64,000 bases of DNA, from the NCBI RefSeq assembly GCF_047496725.1, contig NC_132986.1, forward strand, positions 2,256,001 to 2,320,000, in the 5' to 3' direction. This document shows positions 32,059 to 44,299 of the stretch, piece by piece. Position 1 is the stretch's first letter, and each line of letters begins with the position of its first letter. The notes under the pieces are model-generated. The model saw nothing but the letters and a program-made list of their open reading frames with translations. It was not told where the DNA came from and made no database searches. The translations under genes and the position numbers were made by a program. The DNA comes from Anoplolepis gracilipes (lineage: Eukaryota > Arthropoda > Insecta > Hymenoptera > Formicidae).

Positions 32059-32502
32059 CAAAAATAAATAGAGTAGCTAACGGATAATGAAGCTCTACAG
32101 TTTCTCCCAATTTTGAATATTCCATTGTAACATAATATTAATATTTCATAAAAATATTATATTCTACTATTTTTTATAAAAAGTTTAACTCGGATTTTTA
32201 TCAAATTGTAAAACTCCGTTTTTTATTATTATTCGGCTAAAAAGTTGTGAATAATTAATTCAACTCGTTGTCTGCCTTTTCCTCCTCGTCACACGATGGA
32301 TTATGTATCGGTTCCGCGGGTTAGGGATAAAACCCTCTGGCCTACTTCGAATACATAACCGTGAAATGATTCTGCGGACTTGGCTGCCAGGCCGCTACGA
32401 CCGCAAGCACGATAAATCTTATCCGTCAGTCAATCGGTCAATCGATGAACCGACCGATCAACCTATCCATCTATCTAAATCCGAACATCCGAACAAACGC
32501 AC

Positions 32503-32506
<4 letters not shown>

Positions 32507-32538
<32 letters not shown>

Positions 32539-32570
32539 ACGTATACATACGTACGTACACACGTGTACAA
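32507..32570. repeat. (AC)15 running into ACGT palindromic words
   Basis: (AC)n at 32507-32536, then GTACGTATACATACGTACGT and CACACGTGTAC, which are self-complementary. The whole tract alternates purine and pyrimidine almost without a break. Confidence 0.9.
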
Positions 32571-32739
32571 TCGCGTACAGCTCGTCGTCGGAAGTGATTT
32601 GACAGGCCGACAGGGCGTTCCGCGCCGACGATGTAGTTCATAAATTCCCGAATTTAAGCGAGAGGCGCCCGGCGTCGTAAACGCCGCGGCCGCAAACAAA
32701 GACGTTAAAAATCGTAGCTTTTAGAGGGCTGAAATAAAC

Positions 32740-32820
32740 AACGGGGAGCAATAACAAGAGACGAGAAGAAGGAAGGAGGGGGTGGGAAGGGGCAAGGGGG
32801 AGAGGACAGGTTCCCCGCGG
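32740..32820 (+). repeat. Purine-rich G/A tract
   Basis: GAGACGAGAAGAAGGAAGGAGG followed by GGGAAGGGGCAAGGGGGAG. Several G-runs, mostly purine. Confidence 0.6.
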
Positions 32821-32982
32821 TCGCCCGTGGCCACCCGTGTGCGGCGCCGATGTGGGGAATCGCGTGAGGATCTCTCCTTCGGGAGTAAACAAATCAATTC
32901 CGGCCCGGGACACGTTTATGCCCCCTCCCCCTCTCTCTCTCCTCTACACGGATCGTAAATTATCATTAAGGTGATTGCCTGG

Positions 32983-33016
32983 GCGCGCGCACACACGCGT
33001 GCGTGTGCACGCACAC
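32983..33016. repeat. 34-bp perfect purine-pyrimidine alternation
   Basis: GCGCGCGCACACACGCGT followed by GCGTGTGCACGCACAC: every step alternates. It is also partly self-complementary (GCGCACACACGC against GCGTGTGC), so both Z-DNA and hairpin forms are possible. Confidence 0.9.
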
Positions 33017-33033
33017 GGCAGTACTGTCGAGCA

Positions 33034-33062
33034 ACGATTCTGTGTGCAGGACACAGGATCGT
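33034..33062. other. 12-bp hairpin with 5-nt loop
   Basis: ACGATTCTGTGT (33034-33045), loop GCAGG, ACACAGGATCGT (33051-33062). One position is T/G (a wobble in RNA). It directly follows the alternating tract. Confidence 0.8.
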
Positions 33063-33129
33063 CGTCCGTAGTGACTTAAATGTCACCGAGACTGATCTAT
33101 GCGTGAGTCTCGTGTACCTTGATTTTTAT

Positions 33130-34800
33130 GCATGACGGAAAAACGCTTAGAAGAAAGATGGGTAGCGTGGTCTTTTATATAGAAAATATATAACGCAAGA
33201 GACATATGTAAAAAAAGAAAAAAAAAAATATGTAGACAAAAAATAGATAGTACAGTGCGTACTCAAACGAATGATTACAGCAGCATTATTGTTGCAGATT
33301 CATCGTGAAATGCAAGAAACACTTGATTAAGTTACCCGCAGCAATTTTCAATAAATCTAACTTTATTATCTTAGCTAAAAATTTAATTTCCCTGCTTCGA
33401 TGCTTTTCCGATAAGAAATGTTAATATTTCTGCGGGTTTATATCGCTTTCTTTTAGAAACGGGGAAAGCAATTGCTCAGCTCGCTGGCCGTATTGTTAGT
33501 CGTGTTTCGAAAGGAACACGAAATAGAGTTCACTGGTCTAAAAATGCTCACTAGATCGTATTTGTGTATGTTTAATGTCGACATTATGTCGGTAACAATC
33601 CACCCGCACATTTTCTAACATTCAAATGCCTCGAAAAGGCAACAGCGGCGTAGTAACTTGAGAGCGTATAATAATTTCGTTGTCTCTCGTCGAGACAATA
33701 TTAATTCTCGGAATTATCTTTGACAGAGCAATTAAGAATAGATAGAACCATCAAGAACATATCAAGTTTTAGCTTAAAAGACGACAAATGCGAGTCTGAG
33801 GAATTATTATCCTTATTTCGACCAACAAAAAAATAGTAATTAAGTCGTTAATAAATTATCAATGATTATTTCTAAATGTTATCAAAATTTACGATTCGAT
33901 TTTTCTCGTATTTTTGTACAGTGTGATTTTAAAAGAAAAAAAAAAAAGATGAATTCTGGCTCAATTTTTGACGCGTCCTTTTTTCGCCATCGGAAATTAA
34001 AGGGAGATTGCAAACAAATAAAATAAACTAAGGAAAAATATAATAATTGCGTAAGTATATTTTGCAACGCGAATTTATTTTTACCGTCTCGAAACTGCAA
34101 TTTATTTCGTATATATTCACAAAATGCTATTAAACACAATCTACATGAGAAGTTGTATGTAATAAACAAATAGACAGATAGAAAGGATTTTTATCATACA
34201 CTTTTCATAAAAAAACAAATTAAAAAGTAAAAGAGAAGCATGTAAATTGAGAATTTTACTCTGAGAAAGGACATGCGAAAAGATTTCCTTAGAAAAAGGA
34301 AGATTTAAAAGCTCAAAATCTTTTGCATCTCTTAAAAAGGACATTATGAAGCACATGTAAGATGAAAAAGATAGTTCTTTGAGAATTATGTTAGACGGTG
34401 CGATGAGTGAGAAATAAAACCGCATAAACTGAAGTATAAAACTGCATTTTTCACATTTCATATTATTATTATTTCACATTTTGCGCATGCCTTATTATCT
34501 AAAAAAATTTGTAGAGACTTACAAACTACTAAAAAAATTTACAAAAAGAAAAAAAAGTGTTTTTTTTTTTTTTTTTACATTAAAGAAGAAAGAATTCATG
34601 TGAAAAATAGCGTATGTACACAGGAAAAAAAGAAAAAGCGAGAAGTTGCAACGATTAAAGTCACGATAATTGGCGTCACGTCTGAAGAGCAATCAAGCAT
34701 AATTGTAGAATAATTGTCAAATGCGGAAAAACAGATATTTTCTATGAAAATAAATAAACAGATCGACAGCAGGACCGACTGATCAAAATTCCCTCTAAAT
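33130..34800. other. AT-rich unassigned sequence
   Basis: Includes A11 near 33939 and T17 at about 34560-34576. Minus-strand frames 33882-34169 and 34141-34461 overlap end to end and are not repeat-derived throughout, but no domain is recognisable. A 7-bp stem TTGTCTC/GAGACAA is at 33680-33698. Confidence 0.4.
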
Positions 34801-36700
34801 CTCAATCGCGCAGGCACACGTATTGGAACGGAAAGTTATTCTTCAGCCGGGCAATTTCAAGTTTTAATCTAGTTAGAATACCGAGGCCCGTTATTCCGGC
34901 CGCGTAATGAAATGCGAATTGAAACGAGGAGACGACGACGAAACGATGAGACGACATCGCCGGCGTCGGCAATACCGGATGCCGATGACACGTAGAGAAG
35001 TGGAACGCTACAACCATAAGCCCGTAATCGATTTAGTGGTACTTAAGTCGGAAGCTCTCGAGTGCGCGAGTGCCTTGCCGGTTATCGAGACGAGGAGTAT
35101 TAAAGTTTAGCGAGGCGAGAACGTACATGAGGTACTCGCATTGCGGATGAGTTCGTTTAACGCCGAATTAGACGAGTTTCTCATCGAATGGACGGACGTT
35201 GCACGAAAAGTTATTCTGTGGAAACGACGAAACAAAAAGTTACGATCTCGAATACACGAAGCTGGTTCCGGATTGCGTTTTTAATCCAAGCGCGAGATAG
35301 ATAATTATAAGAGCTTAATGAAGTAGAAAGGTTAATGAGATCATGGGCGCGCGCGCGTAAAGTCACGTCTTTTATCGCGTTGCTGCACGTGATCGATTGC
35401 GGAAAATACGCGGTGAATTTTCTTTTGTGTCTGCCGGCGAAAAAGATGGTGAAAGCAGATGAATTGCGAACGGCCGATGAACTAATAATGCAGGGTATTT
35501 CAATTAAATCGCAATCATATTATTGAAGGATAAATATAACGGAAGAAAATCCACGAGATATTAAATTTGCAATTAACCAGCTAATGCGCGATATTAAAAT
35601 TTATTTATGTAATAAAATTTTAAACGGGATCTAAATCTTTATATAATCATACAAATTTCATTATCGTGACAAAAGTACAAAAAAAAAATTATGTAAATAA
35701 AATTTAAATTATAAATTATATAAACATTTGAAATATGTCTGACCCTAGAGATTTATACGTTTTTAATCTATAAACTTTTAACACATATATTGTAAAGAAA
35801 CTGACTAATTTCAAAAATACCTTCAATTGAAATATATGATTTAAAGTAATGTAGAAGATTTAATAAGATTTATTATATGACTAAAGGATACAATAAACTG
35901 CAAACTGCTCAAATTCGTCGCACAAAGTCGCTCAACATTCTTTCACAAGAATTTCGATATTTATGGTATGTCAATACCAACACAATATGCACATATACGT
36001 ATATAAAAAAATAAGGGAATAAAATGTAAAACCGCTACTTTAAAGGGATATCTTAATAATTCAAAGTATCAATCTGGAGAATGTAATTTCAGGATTGCAC
36101 GTCGTTTTGTCAGATCAACGCGAATGCTGGGGGAGCGAAAACGGATCCACTCTCGACTGACGAGAGGATACGCGATGTCTGCGATGGTAATCCCAGCATT
36201 CGTTCTTCGTCGGTCGAAAAAAACCTCGCTTATCCCGCAAGAACGATATCCGCGAGAATAGGTCCCGCCGGCATTTTCCATGAACGCGCTCGTCGCGCCG
36301 CGGCTGATGCAGCGTCACGGATTCCGTCACGTCGACCGAGTCTCTCTTTTTCCTTTCCTTGTCGCGTAAAAACGACGACCGCGTCGCGTCACGAGGGAGG
36401 TGAGATGGTGGAAAACGCGCGGAAGTCACCAGTCATTTTTCAGTCGGCGCGGAAATAAGATGTCGGCAACCGGAGTTCATATGCGGCCGAGGACGACCGC
36501 AATTTCGCAAAAGCCGCGAGATTGTTATCCGCGAGCGAAAAGCAAAAAAAAAAGAAAAATCCGATGACGTACTGGTCGCATTTCATTCCTTTTTATGCCG
36601 CGTCTCTCGATACGAAATTCCGAAATCCCGAGTGTAAAAGCACGTTACGTTATTTATCGAACTTGTCGATTTCGGTGGAATTTAGGTACTTTATAATTAT
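34801..36700. other. Mixed sequence, CpG-rich at both ends
   Basis: 34801-35530 and 36100-36660 are CpG-bearing, with short overlapping frames on both strands and no recognised product. 35530-36060 is AT-rich. GTCACGGATTCCGTCAC near 36314 forms a short imperfect palindrome. Confidence 0.45.
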
Positions 36701-36707
36701 CATAATT

Positions 36708-36773
36708 TATATTTATTTATTTGCACACATTTATATATTTATCTATTTATTTATTTATTTATTTGGTTATTTA
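36708..36773. repeat. (TTTA)n tetranucleotide, interrupted
   Basis: TTTA/TTAT units flanking a GCACACAT break. The longest clean run is 36750-36764. Confidence 0.85.
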
Positions 36774-37224
36774 GACTTATACATTCGTCATTTATGTATT
36801 TTATTTTCAAATAATATGTTATCAGAGATGACATTAGAAAGATTAATTTGGATATTATTCGTGATATGTGTTGCAGAAGCAGTAAAATATTAGAACAGGA
36901 AAGTCGAGTGTCTATCGTGAAATAAAACGATAACAATCAAGTTCAATCATACGTCTATAAGGCGCTTAATGCAATGGTCATCACGGCACGTTATTTCACG
37001 ATGAAATGTAATTTCGCCAGCAACGGATATCTCTGATATTTCTCGGAGAAAAGAGATACTATGTCGTTCACGATAACATCTGTACGTAAAAGAACAAAGA
37101 AATCCAATGTTTTCTTTGCAATTGCAATTCGCGATCAGTATCTAAAATGCAAATATACGTATTAATCAAGTAAAATTAATTATTATTTTGTTTTTCGCAA
37201 AACCAACTATACACAATAAGAGTG

Positions 37225-37400
37225 TTTGGTAAGAGATCTAACAGTTGAATTAAGAACATCAAATTTGCTTTCCAAGCTAGAATAAAGTTTAGACTAAAAG
37301 TCAGTTTAAGAATTATCCTAAATTAAACTCTTACCTTAAACTTCATCCTTAGCCTAAAGAGAGTAAGAAGTTAAGAAGACGAAGAAAAGTTAAGAAGAGA
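37225..37400. repeat. Locus of short inverted GTTTAAG/CTTAAAC words
   Basis: GTTTGGTAAGAG (37227-37238) is approximately inverted at CTCTTACCTTAAAC (37328-37341). AGTTTAG, GTTTAAG and TTAAACT words recur between them, and AGTTAAGAAGA occurs twice 19 bp apart near 37369 and 37388. This suggests a degraded inverted-repeat element, but no termini could be fixed. Confidence 0.3.
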
Positions 37401-37409
37401 GTATAAGAT

Positions 37410-38460
37410 ATACCTAAATCTTCTAAGACAACATAATCTTCAAGGTAAGCAGAAAATTAATAGAAAACATAATTTTAAAAAATTTTAATTAAATTATTTA
37501 TAATTTATAATTTCTATTTATAAATAAAATCAATAAAAAATTTATACATAAAAATCTTTTCTATGCGTCTAGAGTAAAAGAAAACGATCGTAATTAAAAA
37601 TAGCGTAAGACTGACGTTCATTGTCAGATGAATATTTTTTGAGAGCGATAAATGTAATAAAAATATTTGAACAAAATTCAATTTTCTAAAATATCTTATA
37701 TATAAATTTCTTTTTCTTTTTGAACAGTTTCTTTTAGAAGTTTATTCGCATCCATATCACACAGTATACCATCGCATTTTACCGCGTACGTTTCCAATCG
37801 TGTTTTACGTCATTCCGAATTGTCGAAGCAGAGAAAAGGGAGAAAGTCATAAAAAAAAAAGAATACGGGCAAAAAACTAGATTGCCAGTCAAGAGTGGCA
37901 CATGAAAATGTTATCAATCTTAGGTGGTTGTTTACGACGAGCATTTGAGAGCTCTCGATTTGGCGTCGATCCAACCCAGCAGATATGAATACGGAAGGCG
38001 TCGCGACGGCGTAGATGGTCCAACGAGTATTTGATTATAATCGACGGTAGAAAATCCTTTTATCTTATGCCAAGTGTACGAAATATCTTACAGCATGAAA
38101 TAATATTCGCGAAACCCGTGAAATTTCAGAAGGCCTCAACTGTTAATTTATTAAATAATTAGTGTTCGCATCATTGAAGCATTTTTCTCTTATGTTTTGC
38201 ATTTTTTATTTTCATAAATTTTACCACCCTTCTTTGCTTTCGACGCGATTAATTTTTCATTTGAATTCTTGCTTATCTCTATAACATATTGTACAATGTG
38301 TGAAATTTTTCCTTCACGATAATTCGTACCACTTTCTTTATATGTCATTAATATTTCATATAGATATATCATTTTAACGCCGAATTATGGCGATTCTGCT
38401 CGTACTCATCATCGAACACGAGCATCAAATGTGAATAAGATCGCGAACAGTCACTAAAAT
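37410..38460. other. Unassigned, AT-rich passing into balanced sequence
   Basis: 37440-37740 is AT-rich. 37760-38110 is balanced and non-repetitive. No recognised gene. Confidence 0.5.
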
Positions 38461-38478
38461 GCATTCAACGACTTTCGA

Positions 38479-38510
<32 letters not shown>
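38479..38510. repeat. (TAG)n trinucleotide microsatellite
   Basis: About ten to eleven units, carrying stop codons in one frame. Confidence 0.95.
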
Positions 38511-38643
38511 AAATCCACTCAGAACGATCGCATAACGATGGCTTTCGTGTCACACACTCGACTACGACGTAGTCTTTGCCACGGAGTAAAATTGCGAAAG
38601 CTCTCGTTGCTTCCCGAAAGAGAGAATGCTGTCTCTTTCTCTC

Positions 38644-38650
<7 letters not shown>

Positions 38651-38686
<36 letters not shown>
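38651..38686. repeat. (CT)18 microsatellite
   Basis: 36 bases of CT preceded by CTTTCTCTCTCGCTTT. Frames on both strands (S-L or R-E runs) are artefacts. Confidence 0.95.
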
Positions 38687-38691
<5 letters not shown>

Positions 38692-38699
38692 TCTCCACT

Positions 38700-40120
38700 G
38701 AAACGACGTTACGATTCTCTCTTTCGTACAATCCCGAAAGGTACAGAGGTGCGCACGGATATTCGAGTTAATGCTTCCGCATGTTGAGGACGGGGAAAGA
38801 CAATGACTTAAAGAAAAGCTCGAGGAAAATGTTTTTGCATTTTGTGTGGATAAGTAACCGCTGAGTGTAACGTCTTACGACGAAGTTCTATTGATATTAA
38901 AATTTTACGTGCAAGGATGACTTTGGCGGCAGCAAATATTTGTTAATCGCCCACATTTCTGAAATATCCGAAGAACGCGACTTGTTCGTTATAAAATCGC
39001 GCGCGCTCGTTCGTTCCTGTCTAAAGGAAATTCTGGCGAAAATTTACCGCTGGATTATCTCGCATATATATGTACCTTCCCCTCGCTGCTACTTGAGGAG
39101 AATTTTATTCTTTATTCGACGGTATTTTTTCCACGCGCGATTCTCTATCGCCGGACTTCTCGGCATCTTCTATGTAAAAACCATTTTACATGGCGTGAAA
39201 ATAAATTGCCACTTTCTTTTATTAAATAACGCGTACATATAAAGAGTAAAAAAAATTTTTTGTAATATAATTATAATAAAAAATCAGTTTCAAATTTTAA
39301 GAAAAATATGAATAAATTGTAGTAATTGAGTAAATTGTAAGTAGATGCAAATAACAATAAATATATTTGCAAAGAAGAAAACCTTTTAAGTTTCTTATAA
39401 TATTGTATATACATGTAACATATTTCAGAAAATAGAAAATATTGTGTTAAAATAATGTAAATGTCAAAATGTTGATTATATTTAAATAAGAGAATTTAAA
39501 ATATAAGAATTTGACACTTAATTTTAAATTAATTCTTAATTGCACTTTAACAATAAACGTCACTTGTTCACAAAAGCTTGACTTCCGTGGCACCGAGAAA
39601 TTCGTCCAGGTCACCACAGACGAGATCACGCGTGGCAATTTGCGTTGGCAAATACGAGGTTACTCTGTACTTTTCCCTGCGGCGAAAAACGCCGCCGGTC
39701 GCCGTGTTTTATTCGCGACAGAAGAAGTCTCGGTCGTATGTGCAGTACCCCGTCATGAAAAATAAACCTGTTTCCCGTGTAACGTTTCGCGGAAAGGATC
39801 GCAATTTATTTTTTAAAACTCGCCAAGACACGTTAAAGCGTCTCGTTAAAGCGTAATCTATCTACGTATACAGAGGAGATGTCTAGCCTATAATTTATAT
39901 CCATCCCTCTGGAGAATGTACGAGATTCGAGCATCAAAACTCTGTTGTCGTTGCACCGATTTGCAAAGACGCGAAAAATCTGCGTTGGTAAAAATGGATT
40001 TTTAAAGACATTTACGATGTTGCACGACAATAATTGATGTGTTTTTTTTTTTCGTATCCGATCGAGATTTATTCGACAATGTGGTCATCATTAAGAGCAA
40101 TCGACTGGTCATGAAAAGCG
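38700..40120. other. Unassigned sequence
   Basis: 38940-39242 and 39511-39856 have plus-strand frames of 84-100 codons with no recognised domain. 39245-39530 is AT-rich. Confidence 0.45.
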
Positions 40121-40140
40121 GTCTATATGACGCAATTACA

Positions 40141-40620
40141 TCAGTCGTGAAAACAATTAGCCTCGCGTGAATGTTACTGACAACAATCGTGCGTTTTGGG
40201 TGTACGTTTACGCGTAAACTGTCTGGATTATTAATTCTTCAGAGCTGTCGCTGGCGCACCTAAACCGGAGGCTGAAATATGCAGGGATCTGTCAGTCCCT
40301 CGTTTTGTTCGACGTTTTCCATGACGACGAGGTAACGCCGATGTGCATAGATTAATGACCCGCGACTTGATAGCCGCCGCTACAGTCCCGTAATGGGAAT
40401 GTAATGTTCAATCTGTCGCCCGCGCATACTTAATAATTCTCCGGCTGCATCCCGATGAATGGCATCTCACGGCCAAATAATGACGCGCTTGAGCCAGAAT
40501 AATGCACTCAATCTGCCGGACTAGACAATATTTCGCCCGAACAAGATTAACGATTACCGGCGAACGCGATCAACGTTAATTATTCATTAAGTATTTTACT
40601 GACCGGTTAAGGACAAAAAG
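40141..40620. promoter_or_regulatory. Strongest candidate cis-regulatory block
   Basis: About 480 bp of balanced, low-complexity-free, frame-free sequence with about a dozen TAAT/ATTA cores. Examples are ACAATTAGCC near 40154, GGATTATTAATTC near 40226, GATTAATGACC near 40350, CCGTAATGGGAATGTAATG near 40388, AAATAATGACG near 40475 and GTTAATTATTCATTAAG near 40575. CAATCTG(T/C)CG occurs twice. Flanks turn AT-rich on the right. This matches the usual look of arthropod developmental enhancers. No conservation or activity data were available. Confidence 0.35.
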
Positions 40621-41458
40621 CCCAAGAATGCAAGAAATAGAAATTTCTCCATCACGTGTGATACAGATTATACATTTCGATTCGTATTTTTATGATTTAT
40701 ATAATCGAGCCGCCTCGGCGTCATATTTCTTGCTCATTTTGAGAAACAAAATTTCGTAAACAAATTTTTTTATATTCTTTAAATCTTTCAAAGAAAAAAT
40801 AACATTGTGACATAGTTACTGATTACTATTCCATCGTGATAGTGTGTATAGATGTTAGAATTTGTAGAAAAATAAGCGTACAATAATTGCATTACAAATG
40901 TTGGCTTCGTTACCGTCGAGACTCTGTTTCACTATCCACTATCTGTTTCACTATCCACTATCGTATCGATCATCCGAATTTGATATAAAGCACAGCGTGC
41001 TAAAAACAAAATATCGCTATGTTTGAGAGAAACATCAGATCAGATGCGCACGTTAATGTACAAGCGTATAAAATGGAAATTTATAAAGCGCACTACAGAG
41101 AAGAAACTATTTCCACGAAGGAGCATATATTTTTAAAATTGTACTTCTTCACGCATTTCTCACTGCATGTAAAATAGAAAAAAACGCAAACTGTAAATTT
41201 CGAAGAGATCTCTAAATTTGAAACTTTTATCGACAAAATATGTATATTTTATTTCAGAAAAACATGTGTCAGAGATTTGCTATTTTTATACTTTTATTTT
41301 ATTTAAGCGAAAGATTTTCTAAAAAAGTGTCTTTCTTTATAATTTTCTTCAACTATTTGTTGCATCTGAAGACTGCATGCAAAATAAAAGATATCTAATT
41401 ACTTAGAAAAACAACATAGCCAAAATAGCTTCTTCATCTTTTCTACATTTTCAAAATC
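40621..41458. other. AT-rich spacer
   Basis: Nothing recognised except the 19-bp tandem duplication at 40924-40961. Confidence 0.5.
40924..40961. repeat. Perfect 19-bp tandem duplication
   Basis: CTGTTTCACTATCCACTAT occurs twice head to tail without a mismatch. The lack of divergence suggests a recent replication-slippage event. Confidence 0.95.
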
Positions 41459-41556
41459 TACCGAGAGAGAAGAACGAAAAAAAATGAAAAATTTCGCGGA
41501 TTCTCATGAGAAAAAGATACTGCGGTTGCAGTATAAAAAAAATATATCTTCTTTTC

Positions 41557-41559
<3 letters not shown>

Positions 41560-41590
<31 letters not shown>
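41560..41590 (+). repeat. Poly-A tract (31), longest homopolymer
   Basis: 31 A followed by GAGAGAAAGAGAG. Lies inside the longest open frame of the window (minus 41458-42099), where it becomes poly-F. Confidence 0.95.
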
Positions 41591-41593
<3 letters not shown>

Positions 41594-41865
41594 AGAAAGA
41601 GAGAAAATGTATAACCTTTCAAACTGGGAAATAACTGACGTTCCTCACGTCGCGAACATTCTGCTCGATCGCGTCGCGACCCGATGGCGCACGACGCTCG
41701 TGAAAGACGACGTCGGTGCGAATGAAACGATAACGGGCGAGGGGCCATCAAGCAGCCGCGAGTCCATTTTTCGCGCAACGAGCTGCGTCCGTTCGCACGT
41801 AATGCGCGGCGTCGTAAAGTGAAAAGTTGCCGCTTCGAACTAGAAGATATAAAAGACAGAAAGAG

Positions 41866-41871
<6 letters not shown>

Positions 41872-41897
<26 letters not shown>
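41872..41897 (+). repeat. (AG)13 microsatellite
   Basis: Preceded by GACAGAAAGAGAAAGA and followed by TGAGTGAAAGAG. Confidence 0.9.
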
Positions 41898-41899
41898 TG

Positions 41900-43300
41900 A
41901 GTGAAAGAGATACAAAAAGAAAAAGAGAAATGCGAGGGTGGTGCAAGTTGCGACGGGGGTTGCTGCCTTCGTGTTGGAAGCATTGTTGGTTAACGAGGTA
42001 ACTCGACACGTCCGAAGATAACAGGGTTCGTGCCCCGCACGAGTAACTCGCCGCAAAAAGTCTATCCCGAGCCGGCCGTTCGAAAAGCTTGTCGCACACG
42101 ACGAAGCTTGACTACTACTTAACCTGAGGGTCTACGAACAGAATGGAGGATAACAGAGTATACGAAGAGAGAATCGAGTATGGACCAAGACTAGAAATCG
42201 GGATTCGACTCGCCATTCTCTTTCGGACGTCGATGTTCCGTGGATACAAATGATTATGCTCTTATAACGCTGGAAATAAATTGATGTTCCCCTCTTTCCC
42301 GAGCACGTTAAAGTATATTCGTGTCTAATACATCATTTTTAATATACACGAGTTATAAATTATTACGTTCGAATTTAGCAGATGATTTATTTTAACAAAT
42401 GATAAAATAATACAAACGTTTTCACCTTTGCGTTCAATATTCAACGTAATTAATATCAAAGCTTATTATTACACGTACAGACCTGCAGAACTATCGAAAA
42501 TATGTTAATAAACACAATTAATAAAATATAGCAGTGTAAAATATGCTGTGATAATTAAAGCCTTTTAATTCAAAGTAATTAATACACATTCATGTAAAAC
42601 ATAAAAAAAATCAGATTTAAATGAATTCATTTTTTATCTGCAAGTCTTCCTTTTCGTACTGACAAAGTTTCATTATTTTTCCATAGCGTATTGTTTCCAA
42701 TTCACCGTTTGTTTAGATTGCGCCGATAAGATTCGATTGCCGGCATCACTATCCACAGGAACCTACAATCAGTTTCGATCGCGCTGTAATTTTGTAATGA
42801 ATCTTATAATTTTGCAGAGCGTGAATCGGACGGAGAATACGAATAAGGCGCGGACTAAAGAAACGAACGAAGTGAAGAGAGGAAGAGAGATAGCTGTGCC
42901 TTTGACGAGAACGTGAATGGGGTGAATGTGATCGGGTGTGCCAGTTTTGCATGGAAATGTGAATTACTCGAGAGCTTGCAAGACTGACTGCGCGTGCACC
43001 GGCTGGTTGTCGCAGAAGGCGTCACTACGTCGTTCCTTCCTTGTCGATGTATGTACGTACTCGTACCACCGACTCGTAAATTTGACGGAGTCGCGAGCGT
43101 TCTGTCTTTAGAAGGCATAACGCGAGAGCATCGATTATTCGCGATGACAGGCGGCTCATTAGTTATTGCCGAGGGAAGAGAAACCCGGGAATATATAATT
43201 TCAGGCGGGATGTCGCGTGGCGCAAGTTCCCCAATTTTGCGAAATGAGCTTCCCTTTCAGTGTTCGCGCGCAAACGAGCGGCATGCCAATTACAATTGTT
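41900..43300. other. Unassigned sequence, two CpG-bearing parts
   Basis: 41900-42250 and 42700-43280 are CpG-bearing with short opposing frames. 42300-42690 is AT-rich. No product recognised. Confidence 0.45.
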
Positions 43301-44100
43301 AATTCTAATGTAATAAGGCCGCCGTTAATAATGTAATTCTCAATTTCCATGATTGTTAAATTAATATGTTTGTAAATGCTGATGATTGGAAAATTTTTCA
43401 AAATATCAGAATTATAGAAAATTATAATAATTAATCAAGAGATTATTAATCAGTTTCTCTCTCTTATGGCTACTCTCAGAAATATTATTTTTTAATTAAG
43501 AAATTTAAAATAAATAAAGTTAAAATAATAAATCTGAATATAACTATTATACTTATTTTTATTACTAAAATATTATTTGAAATGTATGTATAAATGTATG
43601 TTAAAGTTAGATCTAACAATAAATATACAAAGACAAGAAGAAAGGCATATTGCACTTCCGTGCAATCTCTGTAACGGTTGAAACAGAAAATATTGCCGGT
43701 TCGTTCGAAAATAAAATACTTTGCGAAAATTCTCGAGGTGGAACTCGTCGGCATCTACTTTGGTGTACTAAGAAAATCTCGTAAACACAGGTGTCTAAAA
43801 CTAAGGCTACTCTTATATGCAAAAGCTCCTTACAGTTTACAGAAAGCTACGATACATAAAAAAGAATTACCAACTAGCTCCTTATGCTTACTGAATAATC
43901 TTTGTAAAATTTGCATGCACATTCGCATTAAAAAAGAAGTGAGATATATCAATTTTGATTATCGCTATCATTAACATGCAATATGTGTATATATAAAGAG
44001 TGTTATTAAAAGTTACTTGCTCAGAATTACATTAAAAATATTAAAAATGTCACCTTTAATAATCTTTTATCATGTAATAACGCAATGAAATGGGTTGTCT
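43300..44100. other. AT-rich spacer
   Basis: Overlapping frames at 43485-43974 on both strands are without recognisable domains. Confidence 0.5.
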
Positions 44101-44290
44101 AAGATTTTTGCTGTAACAATTAATTAACTTGCGCGTACGTCAGCGCGAGAACTCCCGGATAATCCCGATAGTTCGCATTAATGGCAGGATAAGCAATTTG
44201 TCTTGGCGATTAATTACCGTGTACTTTAACAAGAGCTTTAGATAATCTCTGTAATCCGTGTGAACGGTTATACTCAATAGCCGTCGAAAC
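44101..44290. promoter_or_regulatory. Candidate cis-regulatory block
   Basis: Short balanced block with ACAATTAATTAACTTGC near 44117, GCATTAATGGC near 44176, CGATTAATTACCG near 44207 and GTAATCCG near 44251, set between AT-rich flanks. Dense TAATTA dimer-type words. Inferred only. Confidence 0.3.
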
Positions 44291-44299
44291 ATATTTGTC

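Noticed and set aside
33680..33698. TTGTCTC/GAGACAA 7-bp stem
   Set aside because: Stems of this size are expected many times by chance in 64 kb; mentioned within the region entry only.
38479..38510. Regularly spaced repeats as a possible CRISPR array
   Set aside because: This and the other regular repeats in the window are microsatellites; no repeat-spacer architecture exists.
41458..42099. Longest open frame in the window (213 codons, minus strand)
   Set aside because: Its length comes from an A31 tract (poly-F), a GA microsatellite (S-L runs) and phenylalanine-rich low complexity. No domain is present, and a second frame overlaps it in another phase.
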